A DNA stretch of 64,000 nucleotides from Methanothrix harundinacea (GTDB lineage: Archaea; Halobacteriota; Methanosarcinia; Methanotrichales; Methanotrichaceae), in contig DAXT01000022.1 in NCBI GenBank assembly GCA_002506535.1, positions 15,439 through 79,438 of the forward strand. Reading direction: 5' to 3'. How positions within the stretch are numbered: position 1 is the first letter of the stretch; the number at the start of each line of letters is the position of its first letter. Below, in pieces: positions 32,098-40,134 of the stretch. The notes beneath the pieces were generated by a model. That model saw only the letters and a program-made list of their open reading frames with translations. It did no database searches and was not told the DNA's origin. Position numbers and translations under genes: made by a program.

Positions 32098-32223
32098 TCA
32101 TCCCTCTTGCATCTTTCCTTATCCCTCCTGCATCTATCCTCATCCCTCTTGCATCTATCCTCATCCCTCCTGCATCTATCCTCATCCCTCCTGCATCTAT
32201 CCTCATCCCTCCCGGATCTTTGC
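32098..32223. repeat. Six tandem 21-bp units in the TRAM-BASS spacer
   Basis: Six head-to-tail 21-bp units, each with the words CATCCCTC and TGCATC, run from 32098 to 32223; the fourth and fifth are identical and the first and last are the most diverged. Because 21 is a multiple of three, all frames stay open and a minus-strand frame would encode RRDEDRC repeats, but there is no sign that it is translated. No spacers are present, so it is not a CRISPR array. Confidence 0.9.
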
Positions 32224-32358
32224 TCGACCCACTTCCATCTTCCGTGTTCCCCATCGCGTATCCTGTTCAGGCTCCTCTCTCGCCTCAGCCGGTGGTTTGA
32301 GCCTGCCGGTTCGATCCTTCCTCTGGGGGCCGGGACGTAAGAGAGATATCTTCGAAAC

Positions 32359-33321
32359 GTGACGGGTCGAGGGAACGACGATTTAACGGGTGCTGGTTTC
32401 ATCGTGCAGACCGACCTTCATAGAAATACCGCCTTCATCCTGACCCTGGCCGTAGCCCTCGGCTTTCTACTGCCGGAACCGGCCGCAAGGCTCGAACTCC
32501 TGGTGATGCCGGCGCTCTTCATCATGATGGCCTTCTCCATGGCCGGGATCGATCTTGCCGTTCCGCCGATCCGGGGGGCCATCACCGGCTTTCTCATCAG
32601 CTACCTCTTCTTATCGGGGCTGATCCTCATCCTCGCCGCTTCGGTCATCGAGGAGGAGGCGCTATGGCTGGGGTTTGTGGTGATGGCCGCGGTCCCGCCG
32701 GCGGTGGCCGTCGTCCCTCTGACGAGGCTTCTCGCCGGCGACGTCCGGCTCGCCCTCTACTCGCAGGCCTTATCGTACATCGCCTCCATCGTCCTGATGC
32801 CATCGATCATCTACATCTTCGCCGGGATGGCCGCTTCAGGGGTAGCAGAGACGGCGAAGGTCGTCCTCCTCCTGATCCTCCTCCCCCTCATCGCCTCAAG
32901 GCGCATCGGCCGATTGAAGATCGATCCTGCCCACCCCATCAACTTCGGCCTCTTCGTCGTCACCTACATCGTGGTGGGGCTGAACAGCGGCGCCATGGCG
33001 AAGGAGGCGGCGGGGGTCCTCTTCATCGCCATCGCCCGGACCTTCGCCTCGGGGGCGGTCGTCTACGCCGCCTCGGCGATGGCAGGGGTCGGGCGTCCTC
33101 AGAGGATCGCCTTCACCCTCTTTGGATCCTTCAAGAACCTGGGGCTCGCCGCCGCCGTCGCCCTCCTCCTCTTCGGCCACACGGCCGCCGTCCCGGCGGC
33201 GGTCTGCATCCTGACGGAGACCGGCTTTTATATCCTCCTCTCGGTCCTGGGGGGAAGGAAGGCAGCCAGCCCTCCAGAAACGAGTGGTTCAACCGGAAGG
33301 TGCTGTCTATCCGATAGATAG
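32359..33321 (+). CDS. Bile acid:sodium symporter-like (BASS/SBF) membrane transporter
   Basis: 320 residues from GTG 32359; GTG 32404 (VQTDLHRN) is an alternative start closer to the first membrane segment and may be the true one. About nine hydrophobic segments are visible. Segments such as MAFSMAGIDL and AAVPPAVAVVPLTRLLAGDVRLALY resemble the BASS fold, in which two repeats of five helices bind Na+ and an organic anion, and TLFGSFKNLGLAAAVAL matches the second crossover motif. The substrate is unknown. The C-terminal 25 residues are polar with two cysteines and may be cytoplasmic. Confidence 0.75.
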   Translation: MTGRGNDDLTGAGFIVQTDLHRNTAFILTLAVALGFLLPEPAARLELLVMPALFIMMAFSMAGIDLAVPPIRGAITGFLISYLFLSGLILILAASVIEEEALWLGFVVMAAVPPAVAVVPLTRLLAGDVRLALYSQALSYIASIVLMPSIIYIFAGMAASGVAETAKVVLLLILLPLIASRRIGRLKIDPAHPINFGLFVVTYIVVGLNSGAMAKEAAGVLFIAIARTFASGAVVYAASAMAGVGRPQRIAFTLFGSFKNLGLAAAVALLLFGHTAAVPAAVCILTETGFYILLSVLGGRKAASPPETSGSTGRCCLSDR

Positions 33322-33440
33322 ATGCCGGGGTAGACTCCCAGGTATGCGGTGGAGACCAGGTCTAGGAGAGGTGGCTGCCGTCTACATCAAGAAAAAGAGG
33401 CGTGGTGATCGGAGGACGGGATCACCGTCTATCGGATCAC

Positions 33441-34406
33441 CTAGAATGGGCTTAATTCTTTCTTTGGTGGCTTCGTCGGGTCGGTCCCATCTTCTTGCGG
33501 CAAACCTCTGGCCGACGTGAAGATCGTCTTTGCTGCGGTCAGGCCATAGGTTCCGACCATCGGCCTGCTCCCGGCGGCGTCCCTCCTCTCCTTGAAGCCT
33601 ACGTCCGAGAGCCAGATCCTGGCGGGGTTGGTGTAGTAGAGGGTGCTCGTGCCGCTCCCGAGGTCGAGGCGGTAGATGTTCTGGCGCCAGTCGGCGTAGT
33701 AGAGGCGGCCGTCCCGGAAGACGAGGCCGGCTATGGATGTGTCCCTCGATTCGAAGATCCTGGTTATGGCACCGGTCCCGGTGGCGACCTTGTATATGCT
33801 GGCAGGCACCTGGTTTCCTGAGCTGAGGTAGAGGTTTCCGTCGTAGTCGAAGGCGAAGTCCCCGGCCCAGAACCCGCCGACGTCAGCGAGCTTGACGGTG
33901 TAGATCGGGGTGGCTGCGGCGCCGTCGATCCGGTAGATCGTCCCGTCGCCTCCGGCCCCCGTCGCCTCGCTGAAGTAGAGGCCGAGGTCGCTGTTCTGGT
34001 CGAAGGCGAAGGCTATGTCCCGGACGTAGGTTTTGTGGGTGAAGATGGTCGATTCAGCGGACCAGCCTGATCCGGTCTCGGCTACCATGTAAATGTCGTT
34101 CTGGTTGGCGTTGGCGTAGTAGAGCTTCTCGGGGACCCCTGGATGGAAGGTGAAGCTGTAGAGCCTCCCCGAGGGGCGCGTATAGATGATGTTATCGGGA
34201 GCGGTGCTGCTGGCGGCGTAATAGACCGAGCCCCTGGTCTCGCCCCCGTCGGCGTAGTAGATGGGGGCGAACCTCTCCATGACGGTCATCGTCACCGGCT
34301 TCATCTCGACGACGGGCATCTGCTGGGCTGAGGCGGCGTCGGCCGCAAAGATCGGCGATGCCAGCAATAGCAGTGTCAGGATCGCCGCTGTATATCTCGA
34401 TTTCAT
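33441..34406 (-). CDS. Secreted protein with beta-propeller-like repeats
   Basis: 321 residues from ATG 34406 (GGGGGTT about 11 bases upstream); an earlier in-frame start would put charged residues before the signal peptide. Residues 1-25 form a signal peptide (TAAILTLLLLASPIFAADA). The mature part shows six or so repeats of the type LYYANANQNDIY, LYFSEATGAGGDGTIYRID, LYLSSGNQVPASIYKV and LYYADWRQNIYRLDL, i.e. Y-x-D/N...IY blades as in six-bladed propellers. I cannot assign a ligand. It probably sits outside the cell, perhaps attached to the S-layer/sheath. No membrane anchor at the C-terminus. Confidence 0.75.
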   Translation of the reverse strand: MKSRYTAAILTLLLLASPIFAADAASAQQMPVVEMKPVTMTVMERFAPIYYADGGETRGSVYYAASSTAPDNIIYTRPSGRLYSFTFHPGVPEKLYYANANQNDIYMVAETGSGWSAESTIFTHKTYVRDIAFAFDQNSDLGLYFSEATGAGGDGTIYRIDGAAATPIYTVKLADVGGFWAGDFAFDYDGNLYLSSGNQVPASIYKVATGTGAITRIFESRDTSIAGLVFRDGRLYYADWRQNIYRLDLGSGTSTLYYTNPARIWLSDVGFKERRDAAGSRPMVGTYGLTAAKTIFTSARGLPQEDGTDPTKPPKKELSPF

Positions 34407-34835
34407 GATCTTATGAACCCCCTGAGTTCGGACGGGCTGGGATGCAGAGCGATAGATCACGGCATCAATCGGCCCGAAACCTCCTGGTCGAAAGCTCCGA
34501 TCGACGGATCGAATATCCGTCCTCGTAACAGAATTAAGTTACACCATTGCCCGGCATTTTACTTAAATTTTTGTCCCCGCCTCCGGGTTTATCCCGATAG
34601 AAGATCAGCCTGATGGCCATCAGGGCTCGAATAAATCTCCAAGATCGCTCAATACCGCCATTTCATCTCAGGTGGATGGAAAAATCCCTCCGCCATTTTT
34701 CCCGAACGGCAGCCCCCAACATCGAATAAAAAGTCACTTATAGGATCGAAGAGTATCCATAAATCCGTCAGAGAAATGTAAGACGAGACGGCAGGTGATA
34801 TCGTTTGAAGATTTTGCCATCTCGGCTCTGAGGCG
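34407..34835. other. Divergent intergenic region with a 16-bp perfect palindrome
   Basis: About 430 bases between the divergently read secreted propeller gene and the small cysteine protein gene. CCTGATGGCCATCAGG at 34609-34624 is a perfect 16-bp palindrome, and the bases around it (AG before, GCT after) extend it loosely. AT-rich elements CACTTATAGG (about 34733) and TTTACTTAAATTT (about 34558) could be TATA boxes for the two directions. No gene is supported. Confidence 0.5.
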
Positions 34836-35183
34836 GTGGAGATGGTGGCGGATAGTAGAGAGGTAGAAGTGGAGAAGGAGGTGGAGAAGGCCTGCCCCTT
34901 CGTGGCGAGGGCCTGCCTGCAGGCCGGTTGCATGGCCTGGGAAGAAGCTGGCGCTGGCGGAGTCTGCAGGCTTATCCCGACGAAAGAGGCCGCGAGCGCC
35001 TTCGACGCCCGCCTCCGGGAGGCGGCGCCGCTCCTCTACGGCTCGCTCCTGGACCTGGTCCGGGTGATGGAGGAGAGGGGGCGGGAGTGCGACGCCTGCG
35101 GCCCCGACCTCTGGGACTACGCCGCGGAGGTGAGGAGGTCCTTTCTTGACGAGCTGGTGGAGGCCCAGCTGAAGGTGGGGTGA
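34836..35183 (+). CDS. Small cysteine-containing protein of unknown function
   Basis: 115 residues from GTG 34836 (ATG 34842 possible). Six cysteines occur as CPFVARAC, GC, VC and CDAC, which could bind a metal or Fe-S cluster. The rest is helical and acidic (FDARLREAAPLLYGSLLDLV and EVRRSFLDELVEAQL). I do not recognise the family. Base composition is like the core genome, which argues against recent transfer. Confidence 0.65.
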   Translation: MEMVADSREVEVEKEVEKACPFVARACLQAGCMAWEEAGAGGVCRLIPTKEAASAFDARLREAAPLLYGSLLDLVRVMEERGRECDACGPDLWDYAAEVRRSFLDELVEAQLKVG

Positions 35184-35363
35184 AGGGGAAAATGTGAATC
35201 GTTCCTCTCTATCACTAATCACGAAAAATGTTTCGATACCGGCTTCATATAGCCTCCCTTCACCTGATTCAGTTATTTGAGCTTGAAGATACCAGCACGT
35301 TTTTATTCAGCAATCCCTATCACGTCACTGGGCGTCTTTAGATGATGTGCCACAGGTGATTAG

Positions 35364-36734
35364 ATGATAAGTTGCGCAGATTATACGATGTTTTACTCAA
35401 CTATTGCATCAAGTGTAGGTGCACTAATTTCAATATCTGCAGCGGTGGTAATCTATCTATTACAGCAGCGCTCTCAGAAACGAGAAACAATTGAATTAGA
35501 ATTAAATAAACTAGATATATTAATTGGTACTTATTGTAACATTTCCGAATCTGCGGTTGGAAATATCGCAGTGCATCAGAATCGAGACGTACAAGAGCAT
35601 GTAGATCTTGTCATACAAAATTTTAACAATTGGAAACATCTGAATCATATATCAAATAAATATGTATATGAAGAGAAACATTATAGGCCGTTTTTGGATT
35701 CGCTAAACTCATTGCAATACAAGATTTATAAAGTTCTAATTAAAAAATTGCATCGAGTCTCGCAGCTAGATCCATATGAAAAAAATTATAGATATATTGT
35801 GTGTATGGATGATTATGAGTGGTATATAAAAACAGTTTACCCATATTTAAATAAAATTGAGGGCATCAATACACAACTGGGTGGTGGCAATATTCAAAAA
35901 GAAAACATAGATTACAGGTCAGACCAACTGGAAAAGAAAAATGAAGAATTTTATGCTGGATATTGGGATATATTATTGAAAATAAGGACAAAATCAAGTG
36001 AAATAAACAAAATGGTAGAGGAATTTTATCAAGGAAATATATTAAATTCACTTATGGGCTCTTATAAATCTACGCGATACATATTGATATCGTTCATTAT
36101 AGTTGGAGTATTTGGATTCATTGTTCCTCTTTACATGATACAGCCGAATAAATTCATTGGGTATTTGCCCTGTAAGTATGTCTTCGATTCAACAATAGTG
36201 GCATCAATAATAATTATTTTTTGTGTATCTAAAGCGTTAGATAATAGATATAGATATTTGATGATATCGCTTGAGTCGGTAATTGAAACTCTTAAGAACC
36301 ATGAAAAGGAAGGCTTTCGTAGAAAAGCTGCAGAAGATCTTGGTAATATTAGAGATATGAGGGCAGTAAAACCTCTGAAAAAAGCACTCAAAAACGAACA
36401 AAGCAAAATAGTTCAATTAGCCGCTATAGGTGCTCTGGTGAAATTAGGGAAAACGGAATACCTTGATCAGATAATAGAGCGTATTAAGGACGAAGATAGT
36501 GCTGTCCGATCATATGCAGTCGATGTTCTTGGGGACATCCGTGACCCTTTGGCATTAGACCCACTAATCGCAGCTATAGATGATGATAACGAGTCGGTCC
36601 GATTCAGGGCTGCTCTCTCCCTTGGCAACATCGGAGGCCCTCGCGCTAAAGAAGCGCTAATTAAATGTGCGAAGGATGATGAATCCGATATGGTTAGAAA
36701 GTGGGCGATATTTTCGTTGGATTCGATAGACTAG
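35364..36734 (+). CDS. AT-rich membrane protein with C-terminal HEAT repeats
   Basis: 456 residues from ATG 35364 with GGTGATT five to seven bases upstream. An N-terminal membrane segment (about 10-30) is followed by a charged KRETIELELNKLDIL coil, a soluble region of about 190 residues, two membrane segments around residues 230-290, and then about 150 residues with four or five HEAT/PBS-lyase-type repeats (RRKAAEDLGNIRDMRAVKPL, VRSYAVDVLGDIRDPLALDPL and VRFRAALSLGNIGGPRAKEAL). The first 300 codons are very AT-rich, the HEAT part less so, which suggests fusion of segments with different history. Function unknown; a sensing or defence role is only a guess. Confidence 0.75.
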   Translation: MISCADYTMFYSTIASSVGALISISAAVVIYLLQQRSQKRETIELELNKLDILIGTYCNISESAVGNIAVHQNRDVQEHVDLVIQNFNNWKHLNHISNKYVYEEKHYRPFLDSLNSLQYKIYKVLIKKLHRVSQLDPYEKNYRYIVCMDDYEWYIKTVYPYLNKIEGINTQLGGGNIQKENIDYRSDQLEKKNEEFYAGYWDILLKIRTKSSEINKMVEEFYQGNILNSLMGSYKSTRYILISFIIVGVFGFIVPLYMIQPNKFIGYLPCKYVFDSTIVASIIIIFCVSKALDNRYRYLMISLESVIETLKNHEKEGFRRKAAEDLGNIRDMRAVKPLKKALKNEQSKIVQLAAIGALVKLGKTEYLDQIIERIKDEDSAVRSYAVDVLGDIRDPLALDPLIAAIDDDNESVRFRAALSLGNIGGPRAKEALIKCAKDDESDMVRKWAIFSLDSID

Positions 36735-36847
36735 AGAATAAATGAAAGATGTGGAATATGAAATCTCTGAAAAATCGATTCGAAAACAGGAATTTCATAT
36801 GAGCACAATAATAGTGAATCAGAATTTCGTCTAAGGAGCCCCACTTT

Positions 36848-37987
36848 ATGATCTCACGACGAGCCGAAGAGATGACCCCCTTTCTGGTGATGGACGTATT
36901 GGAGCGCGCCCGGGCGATGGAGCGCCAGGGGATCGATGTAGTCCACCTGGAGGTGGGCGAGCCGGACTTCGACATCCCCGCCCCGATCCGGGAGGCCTTC
37001 ACCGCCGCCTTAGCCGAGGGGCATACCAAATACACCCACAGCTGCGGCGACCCGCAGCTTCGGGAGGCGATATCCGACCACTACGCCGAAAGGTACGCCG
37101 TCACCGTCGATCCCGATCGGATCGTCGTCTGCTCCGGGACGTCCCCGGCGATGATGCTCGTCTTCTCAGCCCTCCTGGAGGCCGGAGACGAGGCGATCAT
37201 CTCCGACCCCGGATACGCCTGCTACCCCAACTTCATCCGCTTCTCCGGCGGAGTTCCCGTGCCGGTGACCGTCGCCGAGGCCGACGGCTTTCAGCTCTCG
37301 GCGGAGGCGATATCTTCGCGGATCACCCCGCGGACTAGGGCGGTCGTCATCAACTCGCCTTCAAACCCGACGGGGACCCTCCTCTCCGGCGAGAGGATGG
37401 AGGAGATCGCCGATCCGGGGGTCCGGGTCGTCTCCGACGAGATCTACCACGGCCTCGTCTACGCTGGAAGGGAGAGGTCGATACTGGAGTTCTCCGACGA
37501 CGCCATCGTCTTGAACGGCTTCTCCAAGCTCTACGCCATGACGGGCCTGCGGCTCGGCTACCTGATCGCGCCCCCCGAGTTCATAAGGCCGATCCAGAAG
37601 ATGCAGCAGAACCTCTTCATCTGCGCCAACTCCGCGGTCCAGAGAGCGGGGATCGCAGCCCTCCGGGAGACGGGGGAGGACGTCGCCCGGATGAGGCGGA
37701 CCTACGACGAACGGCGGCGGTTCATGGTAAAACGGCTCCGCAAGCTCGGATTCGGGATCGCAGTCGAGCCGACGGGGGCCTTCTACGTCTTCGCCGACGC
37801 CCGGCATATTTCGTCCGATTCGTACAACCTCGCCTTCGACATCCTTGAGAAAGCCCGCGTCGGCGTCGCGCCCGGGATCGACTTCGGCGCTGAAGGCGAG
37901 GGGTACCTGCGCTTCTCCTACGCCAGCTGCCTAGAGAGGATCGCCGAGGGGCTCGACCGGATCGAGGGGTATATGGAGGCGCTATGA
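36848..37987 (+). CDS. Class I/II pyridoxal phosphate aminotransferase
   Basis: 379 residues with AAT-I family motifs: GEPDFDIP near the N-terminus, KYTHSCGDPQLREAI, the NSPSNPTGT substrate/cofactor loop, SDEIYHGLVY, and the PLP-binding Lys in LNGFSKLYAMTGLRLGY. RFSYA near the end carries the substrate-carboxylate Arg. The family includes aspartate, alanine and aromatic aminotransferases; which one this is cannot be read from sequence. An AGGAG (TAAGGAG) sits 12 bases upstream of ATG. Monocistronic between the HEAT protein and a peptidase gene. Confidence 0.9.
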   Translation: MISRRAEEMTPFLVMDVLERARAMERQGIDVVHLEVGEPDFDIPAPIREAFTAALAEGHTKYTHSCGDPQLREAISDHYAERYAVTVDPDRIVVCSGTSPAMMLVFSALLEAGDEAIISDPGYACYPNFIRFSGGVPVPVTVAEADGFQLSAEAISSRITPRTRAVVINSPSNPTGTLLSGERMEEIADPGVRVVSDEIYHGLVYAGRERSILEFSDDAIVLNGFSKLYAMTGLRLGYLIAPPEFIRPIQKMQQNLFICANSAVQRAGIAALRETGEDVARMRRTYDERRRFMVKRLRKLGFGIAVEPTGAFYVFADARHISSDSYNLAFDILEKARVGVAPGIDFGAEGEGYLRFSYASCLERIAEGLDRIEGYMEAL

Positions 37988-38102
37988 ATCTGGAAGTAGC
38001 GATGCCGGAGCCGAAAATTTAAGTAGCCAGCCAGATCAGATCAGTTTGAACTATTGCGATGCCGGTTCGAGCTCATCGGCATCAGGGAGACGGTGTTGGA
38101 GT

Positions 38103-40046
38103 ATGAAGGTCAAAATCTTTGCAGTAATAATCATCGCCGCGGCGATTTTCTTGATGGCTCCCCTGGGAGGGGGTGCGCAGTCCGTCGACCAAAGGGCCTC
38201 CGAAGATGCGAGCGAAGGGGCCAACCAGCTGGATGAAACCAAAATCACCACGTCCTGGGACCTCTCTTTTCTCTTCGAGGATAAAGACGGGGCTAGGGTC
38301 GAGTTCGACCGCATCAAGCTGCAGGCCGAGAGGATCAACGAGACCTACCGGCCCGCCTTCGAGGAGCTGAACGGTCCGGTCCTTCTGGGATTCATTGAGG
38401 ACGAGAAGAGTCTCTCCATCTCCCTCGACCTCCTCTCAACCTACGTCTACGCCCAAAACAGCCTCAACGTCAACGACGATTTCTTCGAGACCTTCATCTC
38501 CGAGATCCAGACCTTCTACGCCGACTATTACGCCGCCACATCCTTCGCCGAGATCAGGCTCAAATCGCTGTCGAGAGATGAGTGGGAGATCCTCTTCGGC
38601 CAGGAGCCGGGGCTTGAAGAGTACAGAACATATCTCGAAAACAGCTACATCCGGTATGCAGACCACCGGCCGCGAAACGAGACCCACGCCGCCTTCATAG
38701 CCGAGATCGGAGATAATCTGATGAAGCTTGAGACCCAGGCCCTCAAGGAGATCACAAACAACGTCACCGTCGCCGGAAATATAACCCTCACCGAAGGCAC
38801 AGAGTACCCCGTCAACTCTCAATCCTACTACAAGCTCCTCTCCACCGATGCCGATCGAGAGAACAGGAAGCTATGCTACGATAAGAGGTTCTACCACCTC
38901 AAAAACGAATCCGACAAGATGGCGGCCCTTTACCTGCAGAAGGCTAAGGCCGGCGACCTCCTCAGCCGGGAGCTTAACCACTCCGATGCCTACGCTTCCA
39001 AGATCTTCGACAGCTACCTCTCCGAGGAGCAGATCGAAGAGATGAACTCCGTCTTCAAGGAGAGGAAAGACGCCTTTTATGGGTACCACGAGTTCAGGAG
39101 GGAGAAGATGGGGGTAGGCCGGCTGATGCCTTACGACATGTTTCTTCAGCTGACCGACGACCCCGACGAGGTCTACACCTATTCAGAGACCCTGGCCGAG
39201 GTCGGCGCCTCTTACGCCGGGATGAACCCCATCTTCGGGGAGATCTTCATCAATACCGTCACCGCCAACTTGATCGACGTATACCCCCGCCCGGAGGAAG
39301 GAAAGCAGCCCGGAGGATACTGCATGAGCCTATTTCCCTTGAAGCTCTCCGGTTTGATCTTCCTGAACTTCGACGGCCTTATCACCGACAAGAAGACGTT
39401 GACCCACGAGATGGGCCACGCCACCAACTTCTACCTTATGGGCAACGCCGTCGATTACGTCTACTGCGGCGGCGAGAATTACGAGATGGAGATCCCCTCC
39501 ACCTTCAATGAGGAGCTATTTGTGGATTACGTCCTTCAGAACTACGACCAAAAGACCGCCGTGGCCGTCCTGGACCAGCACATAAGGGACTATGAGAACT
39601 ACTTCACCTTCCAGCCGATGATCGCCGAGTTCGAGCACCAGGCCCACATACTCTGCGACGGTAGAGACGGAATAGAAGTTTCTGAGCTCAACGCCCTTTG
39701 GACAAGATTATCCAAAGAGTACGAGGACGAGAATATAGGCTACTACGACGAGGACTCGGCGGGGTGGACATATATAAGCCATATCTACCTCACCAACAAC
39801 TACTACACCTTCAGCTACTCGCTCTCAAAGGCGATAACCCTATCTCTATTCAAGAAGTATAAGGAGGACCCCCAGGAGTTCAGCGAGCGGTACGTAAGCT
39901 ACCTCTCTGCCGGGACGACGGAGACCCCGCCTGAGAAGCTCGAGAAGTACTTCGGGATAGAGATAAACAGCACCCTCTTCGAGGACGCCATGGACGTCGT
40001 GGAGATGAGGGTGAACCAGCTCAAGGAGCTGGATGAGGGGCAGTAG
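38103..40046 (+). CDS. Secreted M3-family oligoendopeptidase (PepF-like)
   Basis: 647 residues from ATG 38103, which has GGTG and GGAG just upstream; a longer frame from 38046 adds a polar piece before the signal and is rejected. Residues 1-24 form a signal peptide (VIIIAAAIFLMAPLGGGAQ). The catalytic zinc motif HEMGH is in LTHEMGHATNFYLMG, with the downstream Glu region YEMEIPSTFNEELF. The layout is that of oligoendopeptidase F, which normally is cytoplasmic; secretion suggests degradation of external peptides. The S9 peptidase gene that follows, convergent, is also exported. Confidence 0.88.
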   Translation: MKVKIFAVIIIAAAIFLMAPLGGGAQSVDQRASEDASEGANQLDETKITTSWDLSFLFEDKDGARVEFDRIKLQAERINETYRPAFEELNGPVLLGFIEDEKSLSISLDLLSTYVYAQNSLNVNDDFFETFISEIQTFYADYYAATSFAEIRLKSLSRDEWEILFGQEPGLEEYRTYLENSYIRYADHRPRNETHAAFIAEIGDNLMKLETQALKEITNNVTVAGNITLTEGTEYPVNSQSYYKLLSTDADRENRKLCYDKRFYHLKNESDKMAALYLQKAKAGDLLSRELNHSDAYASKIFDSYLSEEQIEEMNSVFKERKDAFYGYHEFRREKMGVGRLMPYDMFLQLTDDPDEVYTYSETLAEVGASYAGMNPIFGEIFINTVTANLIDVYPRPEEGKQPGGYCMSLFPLKLSGLIFLNFDGLITDKKTLTHEMGHATNFYLMGNAVDYVYCGGENYEMEIPSTFNEELFVDYVLQNYDQKTAVAVLDQHIRDYENYFTFQPMIAEFEHQAHILCDGRDGIEVSELNALWTRLSKEYEDENIGYYDEDSAGWTYISHIYLTNNYYTFSYSLSKAITLSLFKKYKEDPQEFSERYVSYLSAGTTETPPEKLEKYFGIEINSTLFEDAMDVVEMRVNQLKELDEGQ

Positions 40047-40134
40047 CGGGAAAAGGTGAAAGGGGGGGGGTCGGTGAGCTGTCCTCGGTCCCCCCTTCGC
40101 TACCATCTCTTATCCAAGGCCGATGGACAGCCCT

